Positions 52,085 to 62,730 of a stretch of DNA of 64,000 bases are shown here, one piece after another. Every line of letters starts with the position of its first letter. The stretch's first letter is position 1. The translations under genes were made by a program, and so were the position numbers. The notes under the pieces are model-generated. The model was not told the DNA's origin, did not search any database, and saw nothing but the letters and a program-made list of their open reading frames with translations. The DNA is from Fructobacillus papyriferae (lineage in GTDB: Bacteria; Bacillota; Bacilli; Lactobacillales; Lactobacillaceae), in assembly GCF_018437225.1 (NCBI RefSeq), contig NZ_JAAMFI010000001.1, forward strand, positions 434,001-498,000. Reading direction: 5' to 3'.

Positions 52085-55000
52085 TTAGGCGAGTTTTTCT
52101 TCTGCTTGTTCCAAGTTAACGGCCACCATCTTGGAAACCCCGGCCTCTTGCATGGTCACACCATAGAGAACGGAAGCGGCCACCATCGTTCCCTTACGGT
52201 GGGTGATGGTGATAAATTGTGTGCTACCACCGAAATTCTTCAAGTAAGCAGCAAAACGATCCACGTTGGCCTCATCCAAGGCGGCTTCGGCCTCATCCAG
52301 TACGGCAAAGGGCACGGGACGGACTTGCAAAATGGCAAAGAGCAAGGAAATGGCGGTCAAGGCCTTTTCCCCACCAGACAACAAGGACATCTGCTGGAAC
52401 TTCTTACCAGGTGGCTGAGCCTTGATATCGATTCCAGTGGTGAGCAAATGCTTTGGATCGGTCAATTCAATTTGCGCCTGCCCCCCCGCAAACATCTTGG
52501 TGAAGACGTCCTTAAAGTGTTCAGCCACTTGATCGAAGGTCTGCTTAAAGCGGACCTGAACCTCTTGATCCATTTCGTCAATCGTGGCTTGCAAGGTGGC
52601 CTTGGCCTGCTGTAAGTCTTCTGCTTGCTTGGTCAAAAAGCTGTGGCGTTCCTTAATCTCTTCATATTCTTGGATGGCTGCCACGTTGACTGGGCCAAGG
52701 GCAGCCAAGGCCCGCTTCAACTGGGCCAATTGCTGATCAATCGCTTGATCTGGCAAGTCGGATTTTTTCAAATCCGCTTGGCTTTCGACTGTCAAACCGT
52801 AGGTCTGCTGCAGGGTCGCCATCTGCTTGGCTAACTTTTCTTGACCGGCTTGCAAACGGTGAGTAGCATTGGCCTGGTCCATCATGGCCTGGTTGACTTC
52901 CTCTTGTTTTTGCGACAAAGCCGCTTCCATTTGGCTGACCTTTTCGGTCAAGTTCGAGAAACGCTGGGTCAGTTCGTTAGAATGCTGTCCAGCTTGTTCC
53001 AGCTCTTCTTTTAGCTGTTCTAGTTGCGCTGAAAGCGCTGGCCCATTTGCCGCTTGTTCGAGCCGCTTGTTGATTTCATCTTGGCGATTTGACAGTTCGT
53101 TTTGCTGATTTTGCAATTCGGACAAAAGCGCCTGCAATCGCTTTTTGTTGGCATCGGCCGCCTCCAATTTAGCTGCAACCGTAGCAGCTTCTGCTTGGAA
53201 CTGGGCCTTTTCTTCTTGATAAGCAGTCTGCTCCTCTTCGACTTGTGCCAATCGATCGGCCAAATCAGCTGACTTGGCCTCGGCTTCCTTTTGGGCAGAT
53301 TCCTTTTCCAAAAGGGCCTGCTTAGAATCCTGCTGCTCTTGCACGCTGTCTTCTTCGGCAGCCTTCAAGTCGGCCAAATCCAAAGTCAGCGTTTGCACGC
53401 GAGTCTCTTCCTTTTCGACCACGTCTTTTAAGGCCGTCAGCTTGTAATCCACCTGCTGGCCTTGGTTTTCAAAGTCGTAGTAGGAAGCGGAAAGCTCCTG
53501 GACTTGTTCAGAAAGCTCGTTGACCAAGTTCTGTTGCTCGTTGCGCTTTTGCTGCAAGTCCTTGACTTCGCCTTCCTGCTTGGCCAAGGCATCAGCCCTT
53601 TCCTTCAGTTCGGCCTGACGAGAAAGGACGGATGGGCCTTGCCTGTGATTGGCACCACCAGTGATTGAACCACCAGCGTTAACCAACTGACCATCCAAAG
53701 AAACCACACGCATGCGATTTTGCACGGCGCGGGCCACACGGGTCGCAGCATCCAAGTCCTGGACAACCAAAGTCGTGCCTAACAGGTTAGACAAGATGTT
53801 GTCCATCTTCTTTGGCATCGTGACCAAATCAGCGGCCACACCAATAAAGCCAGCTTCCTGTTCGGCACGGTAAATGTCTCGAGCTGAACGTGGCTTGATG
53901 CTTTCTTCAGGCAAGAGCGTGACACGGCCCTTGCGGTTCTTAGTCAAATAGTTAACGATACTCTTGGCCGTCTTGGTTGAGTCGACGACCACGTTTTGCA
54001 AAGCACCGCCAAGGACCGTTTCGATGGCCTTCGTGTATTGCTTGGGTACGTCGACCAGTTCGGCGACAACGCCACGAATTCCCGGGAAGTTGCGCTTGAC
54101 CGCTGGCACCATCAAGTTCTTCACTCCCTGGTAGAAACCAGCATACTCATCCAAAGCCGATTCAGCTTGGTAGACCGATTGCGCCTTATCTAAGGCATAG
54201 GCTGCTTCCTGCCAGGCGGCTTGTGCTTTTTGGTAATCGTTTTTGGCTGCTGAAAGCTGGTCCTTTGCACTCGTCAACCGGGCTTCGTAAGGATTCTCAC
54301 CCGTCGTCTGATCGGGATGTTCTTGTTGATAAGCGGCCAATTCGTTTTGCGCGACTTGACGTGCTGCTTTTGCTTCTTGCAAAGCCACAAGCTTTCGCTC
54401 TTTTTGTTCCTGATTTTGTTGCAAGGCCTTTTCTTCAAAGGTCACCTTGTTGTGCAACGCAGCCAGTTCTTGCATGATGGAAACGTAGGCCTGCCGGTTT
54501 TCTTCCAACTCGTTTTTAATGCGTTGGACTTGCTGCTGACCATGTTCTTTTTCGATCTGTTGGATCGTCTTTTTCAGCTCTTGGTCCTTGGCTGACAACG
54601 TCTGCTCTTCGCTATCGGCCGTCGCCAAATCCTCGGCTGCTTGTTGCCCTTGTTCCTGCAAATTATCGAACTGCTTAGTTAACGATTCCGCTTCATGTTG
54701 AAGGGATTCAGCCTCTTGAGAAGCCAACTTTTGGTTTCCAATCAGTTGTTCTTTTTGCTGGGTCTTTGACAAAATGTCTTGTGCCAACTGGTCTTTGTTT
54801 TCCTGGACCGCAGACAACTGCGTGCGGGCCTTGCCCAAGCCTTCTTTTTGCTCAGCCAATTCACCTTGCTTGCCCTCAACTGCTGCGTTTAGCTCTTTCA
54901 AGCCGCTGTCATCTTTGACAACCTGTTCTTGCAAGGACAAAATCGACCGGGTCAAACGAACCTGGTCGAGCTTTTCATAATTCTCACGCTTTTCAAGGTA

Positions 55001-55642
55001 ATCCTTAGCGGTTTCGGCCTGCTTTTCAAGTGGTGTCAAACGGCCCTCGACTTCGTGAACAATGTCTGCGACACGGTCCAAATTGTCGTCTGTGACGGCC
55101 AGATCCTTTTCAGCTTGGCTCTTGTTTTGCTTGTACTTGTAGACACCAGCGACTTCTTCGATGATGCCGCGCCGTTCTTCCGGCTTGGCAGAAAAAATTT
55201 TTTCGACCTGACCCTGGGAAATGATAGAAAAACCATCGCGACCCAAACCCGTGTCCATGAAAATCTCGTGAATATCTTTCAACCGGCATTCCGCCCCATT
55301 TAACTGATAAGAAGATTCACCAGACCGATAGAGTCGACGAGTAATCCGCAGTTCTGAAAAGTCCGATTGGATGTAGTGATCGGAATTATCGAAAGTAATC
55401 GATACTTCCGCCCGGTTCACTGGCTTTCGATCTTTTGTCCCAGCAAAAATAACGTCCGCCATTTTATTACCACGCAAGTCCTTTGCGGACTGCTCGCCCA
55501 TCACCCAGCGGATCGCTTCAATAATATTTGATTTACCAGAACCGTTCGGACCGACAATTCCAGTCATTCCCTGTTGGAAATCAATCACAGTCTTATTGGC
55601 AAAAGACTTGAAGCCAATAATCTCCAGCGTTTTTAATTTCAT
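52085..55642 (-). CDS. smc: Chromosome condensation protein Smc (1185 aa)
   Basis: N-terminal Walker A (GPNGSGKSNIIEAIRWVMGEQ), a long coiled coil (about 170-500), the hinge domain (about 510-650, with RGVVAELVDVP and VVSLDGQLVNAGGSITGG), a second coiled coil (about 670-1000) and the C-terminal head with the ABC signature LLSGGEKALTAISL and Walker B VLDEAEAALDE. Full length, upstream of ftsY as in other Firmicutes. Confidence 0.97.
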   Translation of the reverse strand: MKLKTLEIIGFKSFANKTVIDFQQGMTGIVGPNGSGKSNIIEAIRWVMGEQSAKDLRGNKMADVIFAGTKDRKPVNRAEVSITFDNSDHYIQSDFSELRITRRLYRSGESSYQLNGAECRLKDIHEIFMDTGLGRDGFSIISQGQVEKIFSAKPEERRGIIEEVAGVYKYKQNKSQAEKDLAVTDDNLDRVADIVHEVEGRLTPLEKQAETAKDYLEKRENYEKLDQVRLTRSILSLQEQVVKDDSGLKELNAAVEGKQGELAEQKEGLGKARTQLSAVQENKDQLAQDILSKTQQKEQLIGNQKLASQEAESLQHEAESLTKQFDNLQEQGQQAAEDLATADSEEQTLSAKDQELKKTIQQIEKEHGQQQVQRIKNELEENRQAYVSIMQELAALHNKVTFEEKALQQNQEQKERKLVALQEAKAARQVAQNELAAYQQEHPDQTTGENPYEARLTSAKDQLSAAKNDYQKAQAAWQEAAYALDKAQSVYQAESALDEYAGFYQGVKNLMVPAVKRNFPGIRGVVAELVDVPKQYTKAIETVLGGALQNVVVDSTKTAKSIVNYLTKNRKGRVTLLPEESIKPRSARDIYRAEQEAGFIGVAADLVTMPKKMDNILSNLLGTTLVVQDLDAATRVARAVQNRMRVVSLDGQLVNAGGSITGGANHRQGPSVLSRQAELKERADALAKQEGEVKDLQQKRNEQQNLVNELSEQVQELSASYYDFENQGQQVDYKLTALKDVVEKEETRVQTLTLDLADLKAAEEDSVQEQQDSKQALLEKESAQKEAEAKSADLADRLAQVEEEQTAYQEEKAQFQAEAATVAAKLEAADANKKRLQALLSELQNQQNELSNRQDEINKRLEQAANGPALSAQLEQLKEELEQAGQHSNELTQRFSNLTEKVSQMEAALSQKQEEVNQAMMDQANATHRLQAGQEKLAKQMATLQQTYGLTVESQADLKKSDLPDQAIDQQLAQLKRALAALGPVNVAAIQEYEEIKERHSFLTKQAEDLQQAKATLQATIDEMDQEVQVRFKQTFDQVAEHFKDVFTKMFAGGQAQIELTDPKHLLTTGIDIKAQPPGKKFQQMSLLSGGEKALTAISLLFAILQVRPVPFAVLDEAEAALDEANVDRFAAYLKNFGGSTQFITITHRKGTMVAASVLYGVTMQEAGVSKMVAVNLEQAEEKLA

Positions 55643-55657
55643 ACTTTTCTACTCAAA

Positions 55658-56356
55658 CTATTCCGTTAGGTCAACTAATGCCTGTTGGGCAGCAGCTTTC
55701 TCGGCATCTTTGATCGACGAACCGTAGCCATAGGCTAAAATGTGATCATCCAAGGAAACGGATACCTTGAAGACCTGCGTGTTATCCTCGTTACGTTCTT
55801 CGCCTTCAATCGTGTAATCAATATCGACTGCGCCCTTAGCCTGCAATTTTTCCTGCAAGCGAGACTTAAAGTCAATAAATTGATCAAAGAAGTTTTCGTC
55901 AATGGCCGAAAAAACAGTCTGCATTAACAAGGAATCCACTGCTTTTTGCCCTTGATCTAAGAACAAGGCGCCAATAAAGGCTTCCCAAATATCTTCCAGG
56001 AGTGATGGTCGTTCCCGAGCACCGCTCATTTCTTCACCTTTTCCAAGGCGAATTGCCTCGTTTAGGTGAATCACTTTAGCAAAGTGAGCAAAAGACTTGG
56101 TTTGAACCATGGTGATCCGCATTTCGGTCAGTTGACCTTCATCCCATTCAGGATAGCGTTTAAACAGGTACTCCGTAACGGATGCTTGCATGATCGCATC
56201 GCCTAAAAATTCGAGGCGTTGATAATCACGGCCCGTCTCTTTCGGGTTCTCATTCAAAAAATTGCGCTGGGTCAGCGCCTCTTTCAAAAGATCCAAATCA
56301 GAAAAATTAATCTGAAAATTTTTCGCTAAATAGTCTGTAAATTCTTTTGGTGACAA
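55658..56356 (-). CDS. rnc: Ribonuclease III (232 aa)
   Basis: RNase III domain with QRLEFLGDAIMQ and the dsRNA-binding domain at the C-terminus (SRLQEKLQAKGAVDIDYTIEGEERN..AAQQALVDL). Processes rRNA and other dsRNA. First gene of the cluster, 16 nt before smc. Confidence 0.97.
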   Translation of the reverse strand: MSPKEFTDYLAKNFQINFSDLDLLKEALTQRNFLNENPKETGRDYQRLEFLGDAIMQASVTEYLFKRYPEWDEGQLTEMRITMVQTKSFAHFAKVIHLNEAIRLGKGEEMSGARERPSLLEDIWEAFIGALFLDQGQKAVDSLLMQTVFSAIDENFFDQFIDFKSRLQEKLQAKGAVDIDYTIEGEERNEDNTQVFKVSVSLDDHILAYGYGSSIKDAEKAAAQQALVDLTE

Positions 56357-56430
56357 TTGGACGTCCTCTCTTGGTTCACTTATTACATATTATACCAGAT
56401 TTGTCGGTCATTCTTGGTCTTCATCGCATT

Positions 56431-56467
56431 AAAAAGCCAAGAAAACGGACCCGTTTTCTTGGCTTTT
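56431..56467 (-). terminator. Terminator of the cdaA-cdaR-glmM operon
   Basis: AAGCCAAGAAAACGG/CCGTTTTCTTGGCTT nearly uninterrupted stem followed by TTTTT on the minus strand, just past the glmM stop. Confidence 0.93.
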
Positions 56468-56474
56468 AAACCCT

Positions 56475-57845
56475 TTATTTGTTAGCAATCGCTTGAACGG
56501 TTTCCACCAATTCAGCCACGTAGCCTTCCACCAATTCAGGGGTCTTGGCTTCTGCCATCACGCGAACAAGAGATTCAGTTCCAGAAGGGCGCACAAGCAC
56601 CCGACCATCGCCAGCCATCTGATTTTCGACTTCCTTAATCTTTTCAGCCAGTTCTGGTGCAGCCATCACTCCCTGCTTGTCTGTCACTGGCACATTGACT
56701 AACTTCTGCGGATAAATCGAAACTGGTGCAGCCAGTTCCTGCAAGCTCATGCCCGTTTCCTTCATGACCTGCAACAATTGCAAGGCAGTCAACAGACCGT
56801 CGCCTGTCTTAGCCCAATCCTTAAAGATGATGTGTCCGGATTGTTCACCGCCAAGGTTGTCATCATCTTCAAGCATTTTCTCCATGACATAGCGGTCACC
56901 GACCTGGGTCTTCTCCGATTGAATTCCTTCAGCTTCCAGCGCCTTGTAAAAGCCAATGTTAGACATAACCGTTGAGACCACCGTTTGATGTTTCAAACGG
57001 CCTTGGTCGTTCATATGCTTAGCCGTGATGTACATGATTTTATCACCATCGACCAAATTTCCTTCGGCATCAACGGCGATCAACCGGTCGCCATCACCAT
57101 CGAAGGCCAAACCAGCGTCGAATTCACCATCTTGAACCATTTGAACCAACGCTTCTGGATGGGTAGATCCGACCTGATCATTAATGTTTAGCCCGTCTGG
57201 CTCAGTTCCCATCGTTTCAAAATCCAACCCCAGGTCGGCAAACAAGCGAGGTAACAAGTCAGACGTCGCACCATTGGCACCGTCAAGGGCAACCTTAAAT
57301 CCAGACAAGTCGCCAGGAATCGTCTTTTGCAAGAAGGCCATGTACTTTTGCGCCCCTTCTTGGTAGTGAGAGACAACCCCAAGCCCTTCTGCAGAAGGAC
57401 GTGGTAACTGATCCCCGTCTTTTCCATCCAAAATGGCTTCGATTTCACCTTCCAAGTCATCCGATAGTTTGAAGCCATCTTGACCAAAGAATTTGATCCC
57501 GTTATCCTTAGCCGGATTGTGTGAAGCGGTGATTTGAATACCGGCATCGGCCTCCAAACTTTCGACCAAAAACGCCACGGCCGGCGTCGTAATCACGCCC
57601 AAATTCAAGACGTCGACACCAACTGAAAGCAAACCGGAAATCAGTGCTTCCTGAAGCATCTCGGAAGAAATGCGTGTATCTTGGCCAACAACCACAACCG
57701 GACGCTTATCCGGATTATCGTTATGCCGGGTCAAAATCGCACCGCCAGCGCGGCCTAATGAAAGGGCTAATTCTGGTGTCAAGCCTTCGTTAGCAACACC
57801 GCGGACACCGTCTGTTCCAAAATATTTTAACTGTGATTCTGTCAT
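56475..57845 (-). CDS. glmM: Phosphoglucosamine mutase (456 aa)
   Basis: Makes GlcN-1-P for cell-wall UDP-GlcNAc. The active-site serine loop is [13 protein letters not shown]; the metal loop is [13 protein letters not shown]; the sugar loop is GEQSGHI and the phosphate loop [14 protein letters not shown]. The ATG at 57845 has GGAGAAAAAACG upstream. Third gene of the operon with cdaA and cdaR, a conserved arrangement linking c-di-AMP and wall synthesis. Confidence 0.97.
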   Translation of the reverse strand: MTESQLKYFGTDGVRGVANEGLTPELALSLGRAGGAILTRHNDNPDKRPVVVVGQDTRISSEMLQEALISGLLSVGVDVLNLGVITTPAVAFLVESLEADAGIQITASHNPAKDNGIKFFGQDGFKLSDDLEGEIEAILDGKDGDQLPRPSAEGLGVVSHYQEGAQKYMAFLQKTIPGDLSGFKVALDGANGATSDLLPRLFADLGLDFETMGTEPDGLNINDQVGSTHPEALVQMVQDGEFDAGLAFDGDGDRLIAVDAEGNLVDGDKIMYITAKHMNDQGRLKHQTVVSTVMSNIGFYKALEAEGIQSEKTQVGDRYVMEKMLEDDDNLGGEQSGHIIFKDWAKTGDGLLTALQLLQVMKETGMSLQELAAPVSIYPQKLVNVPVTDKQGVMAAPELAEKIKEVENQMAGDGRVLVRPSGTESLVRVMAEAKTPELVEGYVAELVETVQAIANK

Positions 57846-57887
57846 CGTTTTTTCTCCAAATAAATGGCACTGTCGAAAATTCAACCG

Positions 57888-58847
57888 TTAATTACTCGAT
57901 TTAGGCGTAATTGTGACGGACACCTTTTGGTCGGACAGTTGGTCGACACCAGATGGTTTGTCTAAGCTAATACTCTTTGTCGTTTTCTTGGAAATGTCAG
58001 ACAAATCAAGAGGAACTGTCAAAGAATCAATGTTATTTAGTGTATCACTTGACCCATAGATTGTCACTGTTGACGGATCAAGTGTGAGATCAAAGTTATC
58101 CAAAGAACCAGCTGTGGCCTGGGCTTGTAGCTTCACCTTTTTGCTGTACTGACTCTGGTTAATGGTCAGCTTAACATTGGCCTGTGTCTGTGACAAGGAG
58201 ACCTGGACTGGGTCACCATTTTTATCATAGGCCACTAATTTGGCCGTGGTTGAAACGGTCGCCTTCGTGTTCGAATTCAAGGAAACATCAGCGCCCACAT
58301 AATCAACAGCATCCACGTTTTCTTTAGGGCCAGACACCGTGACTGACTTCACGTCTGTGCTCGTATCTGAAACCGTATAGCCTTCAGCTAACTTATCCGA
58401 ATCGTATTGGACTTTGACATCCTTTTTAGCTGAACTTTTTTCGGCCAAGGTCACTTGCACCGTTTGTGGCGAAGGGGTCGCCGTCAAAGAGGAGCTGACA
58501 CCGGACAAGGCCACGTTGACAGTATGTTGACCAGCGCCTAATGATCGCAAATCAGCCGAGGCTGAGATATCATTGTGATTTTTAGCCGCCGTCACCAAAG
58601 CAGAGGATCCCTGCAAATTAACCGAAATCGAGGATGGTCCGCCAACAATGACGTAATCGTCGGAATTGTAGCGGAAAGTAAGTGGAACGGAAACCGTTTC
58701 TTTCTTTTCTGGAATCAAAGAAGAATACTGGTTAGAAGAATTATTATTGCTGTAATTCTTAATTGAAAGGACGTATGCCGCCAGCAAAATGGCTAAAAGC
58801 AACGAGAAAATAATGTTGATCCATTTAGATGAGCCTAACTTTTTCAT
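57888..58847 (-). CDS. cdaR: CdaR / YbbR-domain regulator of c-di-AMP synthesis (319 aa)
   Basis: One N-terminal membrane helix (INIIFSLLLAILLAAYVL) followed by extracytoplasmic YbbR repeats (three to four, about 80 residues each, such as VTVSGPKENVDAVDYVGADVSL). In relatives it modulates CdaA. The ATG at 58847 overlaps the cdaA end by 4 bp and has AAGGGGGG upstream. Confidence 0.92.
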   Translation of the reverse strand: MKKLGSSKWINIIFSLLLAILLAAYVLSIKNYSNNNSSNQYSSLIPEKKETVSVPLTFRYNSDDYVIVGGPSSISVNLQGSSALVTAAKNHNDISASADLRSLGAGQHTVNVALSGVSSSLTATPSPQTVQVTLAEKSSAKKDVKVQYDSDKLAEGYTVSDTSTDVKSVTVSGPKENVDAVDYVGADVSLNSNTKATVSTTAKLVAYDKNGDPVQVSLSQTQANVKLTINQSQYSKKVKLQAQATAGSLDNFDLTLDPSTVTIYGSSDTLNNIDSLTVPLDLSDISKKTTKSISLDKPSGVDQLSDQKVSVTITPKSSN

Positions 58848-59668
58848 GACTTTCCCCCCTTCAATAAGAATTGGAGCCAAAGCTTTTTGCGATTCTTTTG
58901 GACCGGTTCAATCCATTGCTTTTCAAAAAAGTTCAGGTAAGATTCTTGGTCCATGTTACGTAACAAATCGCCTCGTTGCGTAATGGAAATTTCACCGGTT
59001 TCTTCCGAAACCACTACTGTCACGGCATCCGTTGCTTCTGAAATACCAACTGCGGCACGGTGACGAGTACCCAGTTCTTTTGGAATTCGAGTTGATTCGG
59101 AAAGCGGCAGGTAGGCGGCAGCAACCGCTACTTCGTCGTTATTGATAATGACAGCGCCATCGTGCAAGGGCGTGTTTGGAATAAAGATATTGATCAGAAG
59201 CTGGCCCGTCACTGTCGCATCCAACGGAATTCCAGTCTTGATATATTCTTCCAAAGTGTCTTTTCCATTAATGGTGATCAAGGCCCCGATTCGACGTTTT
59301 GACATGTACTGCAATGCCATATCCAAGCCTTTGATCAACTCACGGGCCTGCTCATTATCCAAATGCTGCTTGCGAACCGTTAGCCGACGACCCAAACTTT
59401 CCAATCCCCGCCGAATTTCTTGCTGGAAAATCACGACCAAAGCGATTGGCGCCCAGGTGATAATCTGATCCATCAACCAAGATAAGACAACCAGGCCAAG
59501 CGACCAGGCAATTACTTTAACCAACACAATGGCCCCGACCCCAAAGAGGATCTGCAGAGCCCGCGTGCCTTCAACAAATGTGATGACCTTATAGAGCAAG
59601 AACCAGATGATCAAAATATCGATCAAGTGGACGAGGTTGCTTGAAGTCATATACGTCCAAATTCCCAT
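58844..59668 (-). CDS. cdaA: Diadenylate cyclase CdaA (274 aa)
   Basis: Makes c-di-AMP from two ATP. Three N-terminal membrane helices (about residues 10-95), then the DAC domain with PLHDGAVII (DGA) and GTRHRAAVGISE (RHR). Normal length. First gene of the operon; the antiporter gene ends 3 nt before it. c-di-AMP controls K+ and osmotic balance. Confidence 0.96.
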   Translation of the reverse strand: MGIWTYMTSSNLVHLIDILIIWFLLYKVITFVEGTRALQILFGVGAIVLVKVIAWSLGLVVLSWLMDQIITWAPIALVVIFQQEIRRGLESLGRRLTVRKQHLDNEQARELIKGLDMALQYMSKRRIGALITINGKDTLEEYIKTGIPLDATVTGQLLINIFIPNTPLHDGAVIINNDEVAVAAAYLPLSESTRIPKELGTRHRAAVGISEATDAVTVVVSEETGEISITQRGDLLRNMDQESYLNFFEKQWIEPVQKNRKKLWLQFLLKGGKS

Positions 59669-59671
59669 GTT

Positions 59672-61768
59672 TTACTCCTCATTGCGGCCGACCAAAGCCC
59701 TGGTCTCCGCATAATTAATATACTGTCTTAAATTGATACTTGTCTGCCGCGAAATGCGCTTTTGGTCATAGAGTTCTTGGACCATTTCACGTTCGGCAGA
59801 GAGGGTTTTTAATTCTAATTCTAAGCGCCTCTTGTCGTCTTTTTCCTGTTGGTCGAAAGAAGGCACGTGCTTGGTCTTTTCAATTTGATAGCGGTAAACC
59901 ACAATTAAGTTGTAGGCCGTCTGGCGCAAAATTCGGTGTGCAGCGGTATCGCCCACTTTCGTACTGACAAAGTCAGACAAAGCCTGAATGGCCGCTTTCG
60001 CCATTTCACGAATCGCCACATCCGCTTCTTCACGAACCGTTTCGGATTCCTGATCCGATAACCAGATACGGAAATTGGCGCGAAGCCGACGATAAAGCCA
60101 CTTCACACGAACAAAGCCCGCTAACTCACGATCAGAGCCCAGGTCGGCTTCCAATTGATCCAGATGTTTGGCCTGCAAACTATACGTGATTGGTGAAATC
60201 GTCTCTTCTACTAACAACTGTTGCAATCGATTGCGTTCAGCCTGCAAAGCTAATTCCTGTAACTCAAGTTCCTTTTCAGCTGCAAAGTCTGACTGATCCA
60301 AGTCATCGTGAATACTATGGCGGAGGACACGAGCTGTTTTTTGCCGGCGAGAAATCAATTCGTGAATGATTCGTCGGTTTTCTTCTGTCTGCAAGTCACG
60401 CAATCGTTGAATTCCCACACGCGTGATCCAGAGACGGGCCCGTTTTTCAGACATCGCTTTTTGGACCGACCCTCCTTCATCTTCTAGGGCGATGGTTGAT
60501 TCCGGCTGGGTAAAATCATGTTGTGTCACTTCTTTTGTCACCAATGGCAACATAATTGAGGCGACGATTAGAGACAAGACAACAACAACCGCTGCAATAA
60601 AGATCACCAGATCTCGGCCAACAAAAGCTCGACCAGCATCCGTGACTGTCGGTACTGTCAAAACAGCAGCCATCGTGACCGCCCCGCGAACGCCGGTCAA
60701 ACCAGAGACAATGGCGGAGCGAAAGGATACACCCGTTTTGCGGTGGTGCCAGTGCTGCCCCCATTGAATGGCATAGGCCCAAAGGACCCGCAAAATAAAC
60801 ACGATTAACCAGACCAAAAAGGCGTAAGTAAAGGCCTGCCAATTTTCGATAGCCGTGTTCTTCAAGATATTGTGTAACGCATTGGGCAAGGTGATCCCCA
60901 AAAGAACGAAAATCAGACCGTTCAAAACGTAGACAATCACTTCCCAGGAATGCACCGACACAATCGTTGCCTCCGCAGAAAGCAAACTCGACTTGCGATC
61001 AGACAGGATTTTGGCAGTAATGCCTCCCGTGACCACAGCGATCAGGCCAGAGGCGTGTAAAAAGCCCTCGGCCACCCAATAAATGATAAAGGGCATCAGC
61101 AAGGTAAAAATCGTGTAGAAAACAACATCAGCCAAGCCCGACCGTGAGACCCAGTTACGGAAAATGATCATCCCCGCCCCGAGTAAGATACCGACCAAAA
61201 CGCCAATTACCGTCATCCAGGCAAAATTCAAGAGCGCATCACCTAAAACAAAGGTTCCTGCAACCGTCGCTTTGACCGCGGTATTAAAGGAAACTAAGCC
61301 GGTGGCATCATTCACCAAACTTTCACCAGTCACCACATGCAGTAAGTTTTCCGGCAATTTGACACGCTTGGCAATCGCTTGTACCGCGACCGGATCCGTT
61401 GGCGATAGCACGGCTGCTAAGGCTAAGGCCACCGACAATGGTAATTGTGGTATCAACCAAGAGATGGCATAACCACCGACAATGGTCGTCACCAGCACCA
61501 GCAAAATCGCATTTCCAAGAATTGGTACACGAAGCTCCCAAAGCTCTCGCTTAGGAAAGCGCCAAGAATCATTGAAGAGGATCGGCGCGACAAAAAGCAT
61601 CATAAACCAATGCGAATCCACTTCGACATCGACTTGGGCCACAGTAGCTAAAAACACACCAATGGCAATTTGAAAAAGGGAAATTGGGACGGCCGGTACA
61701 AAGTGCGAGATGATGCTAGAAAGCGCCACCCCAGTCACTAAGACGACCATTAGCTCAATGAGGGTCAT
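59672..61768 (-). CDS. CPA1-family Na+(K+)/H+ antiporter (698 aa)
   Basis: About 12 membrane segments in residues 1-410, with SPTDPVAVQAI and the ion-binding ND motif in GESLVNDATGLVSF. A long cytosolic C-terminal domain (about 430-698), rich in helices, is typical of the NhaP/NhaK-type group. It overlaps neither neighbour; murB ends 2 nt before its start and cdaA begins 3 nt after its stop, so all may share a transcript. Placement next to cdaA suggests a link between ion balance and c-di-AMP. Confidence 0.88.
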   Translation of the reverse strand: MTLIELMVVLVTGVALSSIISHFVPAVPISLFQIAIGVFLATVAQVDVEVDSHWFMMLFVAPILFNDSWRFPKRELWELRVPILGNAILLVLVTTIVGGYAISWLIPQLPLSVALALAAVLSPTDPVAVQAIAKRVKLPENLLHVVTGESLVNDATGLVSFNTAVKATVAGTFVLGDALLNFAWMTVIGVLVGILLGAGMIIFRNWVSRSGLADVVFYTIFTLLMPFIIYWVAEGFLHASGLIAVVTGGITAKILSDRKSSLLSAEATIVSVHSWEVIVYVLNGLIFVLLGITLPNALHNILKNTAIENWQAFTYAFLVWLIVFILRVLWAYAIQWGQHWHHRKTGVSFRSAIVSGLTGVRGAVTMAAVLTVPTVTDAGRAFVGRDLVIFIAAVVVVLSLIVASIMLPLVTKEVTQHDFTQPESTIALEDEGGSVQKAMSEKRARLWITRVGIQRLRDLQTEENRRIIHELISRRQKTARVLRHSIHDDLDQSDFAAEKELELQELALQAERNRLQQLLVEETISPITYSLQAKHLDQLEADLGSDRELAGFVRVKWLYRRLRANFRIWLSDQESETVREEADVAIREMAKAAIQALSDFVSTKVGDTAAHRILRQTAYNLIVVYRYQIEKTKHVPSFDQQEKDDKRRLELELKTLSAEREMVQELYDQKRISRQTSINLRQYINYAETRALVGRNEE

Positions 61769-61770
61769 GG

Positions 61771-62649
61771 TTATCGGTCTCCTATAATTCGAACTTCTGG
61801 TTCCAGTGCTACCTGGTAATGATCAAAAACCGTTTTTTGAACGAGATGAATCAAATCTTCATAATCATTGCCCGTTCCGTGATCCACATTGACCATGAAA
61901 CCAGCATGCTTCGTTGAGACCATCACGCCACCAACACTGGTGCCTTGAAGGCCTGAATCCATAATTAACTTACCAGCAAAATAACCTTCGGGACGCTTAA
62001 AAACAGAACCATTGGACGGCCAGGAAAGCGGCTGTTTCAACGCTCTAGCATAGTTAAATTCATCCATCTTTTCTTGAATCTTGGTTCGGTCCCCCCTTTT
62101 TAATGTAAAGGTTGCCTGAACAATCACACCGCCATTGTCTTGAAAAACGGAGTGACGGTAGGAAAAAGCCAATTCATCTCGTTTGAAAGTTTGAAGGGTC
62201 AAGTCCGGCATCAAAGCGGTGACGGTATCCACCACCATGTCCGTCTGACCGCCATAGGCCCCAGCGTTCATGAAAACTGCACCGCCAACAGAGCCAGGAA
62301 TGCCGGCAGCCCATTCCAAACCAGTCAGCCCTTTATCCTGTGCCAGCGCCGAGAGCCAAATGATGTCACAGCCGGCATCAGCAATCAGCCGATCACCTTT
62401 TTGTTCCACTCGCTTTAGCTCTGTCATCAAAATGACAAGCCCACGTAGGCCGCCAGAGCGGACCACTAAGTTCGACAAGCGGCCAAAGACATGGACAGGC
62501 AGCCCTTCATCCCTGGCCCAGAAAAGTAACTGACCAAGCTCTTCCAACGTCTTTGGAATGGCCAAATAATCCACGACACCACCAGCCTGTGTATAGGCGT
62601 ATGGGGCGAGAGCAGTATCTTTTAAAAGGTCTGGGACTGTCGTTGACAT
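61771..62649 (-). CDS. murB: UDP-N-acetylenolpyruvoylglucosamine reductase (292 aa)
   Basis: Makes UDP-MurNAc. FAD-binding part with GRLSNLVVRSGGLRGLVI and GGAVFMNAGAYGG; C-terminal part with LSWPSNGSVFKRPEGYFAGKLI. The ATG at 62649 (MSTTV) has GGAG 7 nt upstream; two further in-frame ATGs lie up to 62697. Confidence 0.95.
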   Translation of the reverse strand: MSTTVPDLLKDTALAPYAYTQAGGVVDYLAIPKTLEELGQLLFWARDEGLPVHVFGRLSNLVVRSGGLRGLVILMTELKRVEQKGDRLIADAGCDIIWLSALAQDKGLTGLEWAAGIPGSVGGAVFMNAGAYGGQTDMVVDTVTALMPDLTLQTFKRDELAFSYRHSVFQDNGGVIVQATFTLKRGDRTKIQEKMDEFNYARALKQPLSWPSNGSVFKRPEGYFAGKLIMDSGLQGTSVGGVMVSTKHAGFMVNVDHGTGNDYEDLIHLVQKTVFDHYQVALEPEVRIIGDR

Positions 62650-62708
62650 TGTTTTCTCCATTTGCTTTCTATCTCTTCTATCATAACAAATTTTCACCTC
62701 TATATATG

Positions 62709-62730
62709 AAAAAAGACGGTTAAACCCGTC
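62709..62730 (-). terminator. Terminator downstream of the DUF1456 gene region
   Basis: GACGG/CCGTC stem with a 6-nt loop and TTTTTT on the minus strand. Two other hairpins lie between it and the DUF1456 stop: an AAAAGCAGTC/GACTGCTTTT stem (about 62810-62836) and GACAT/ATGTC (about 62894-62909). Confidence 0.75.
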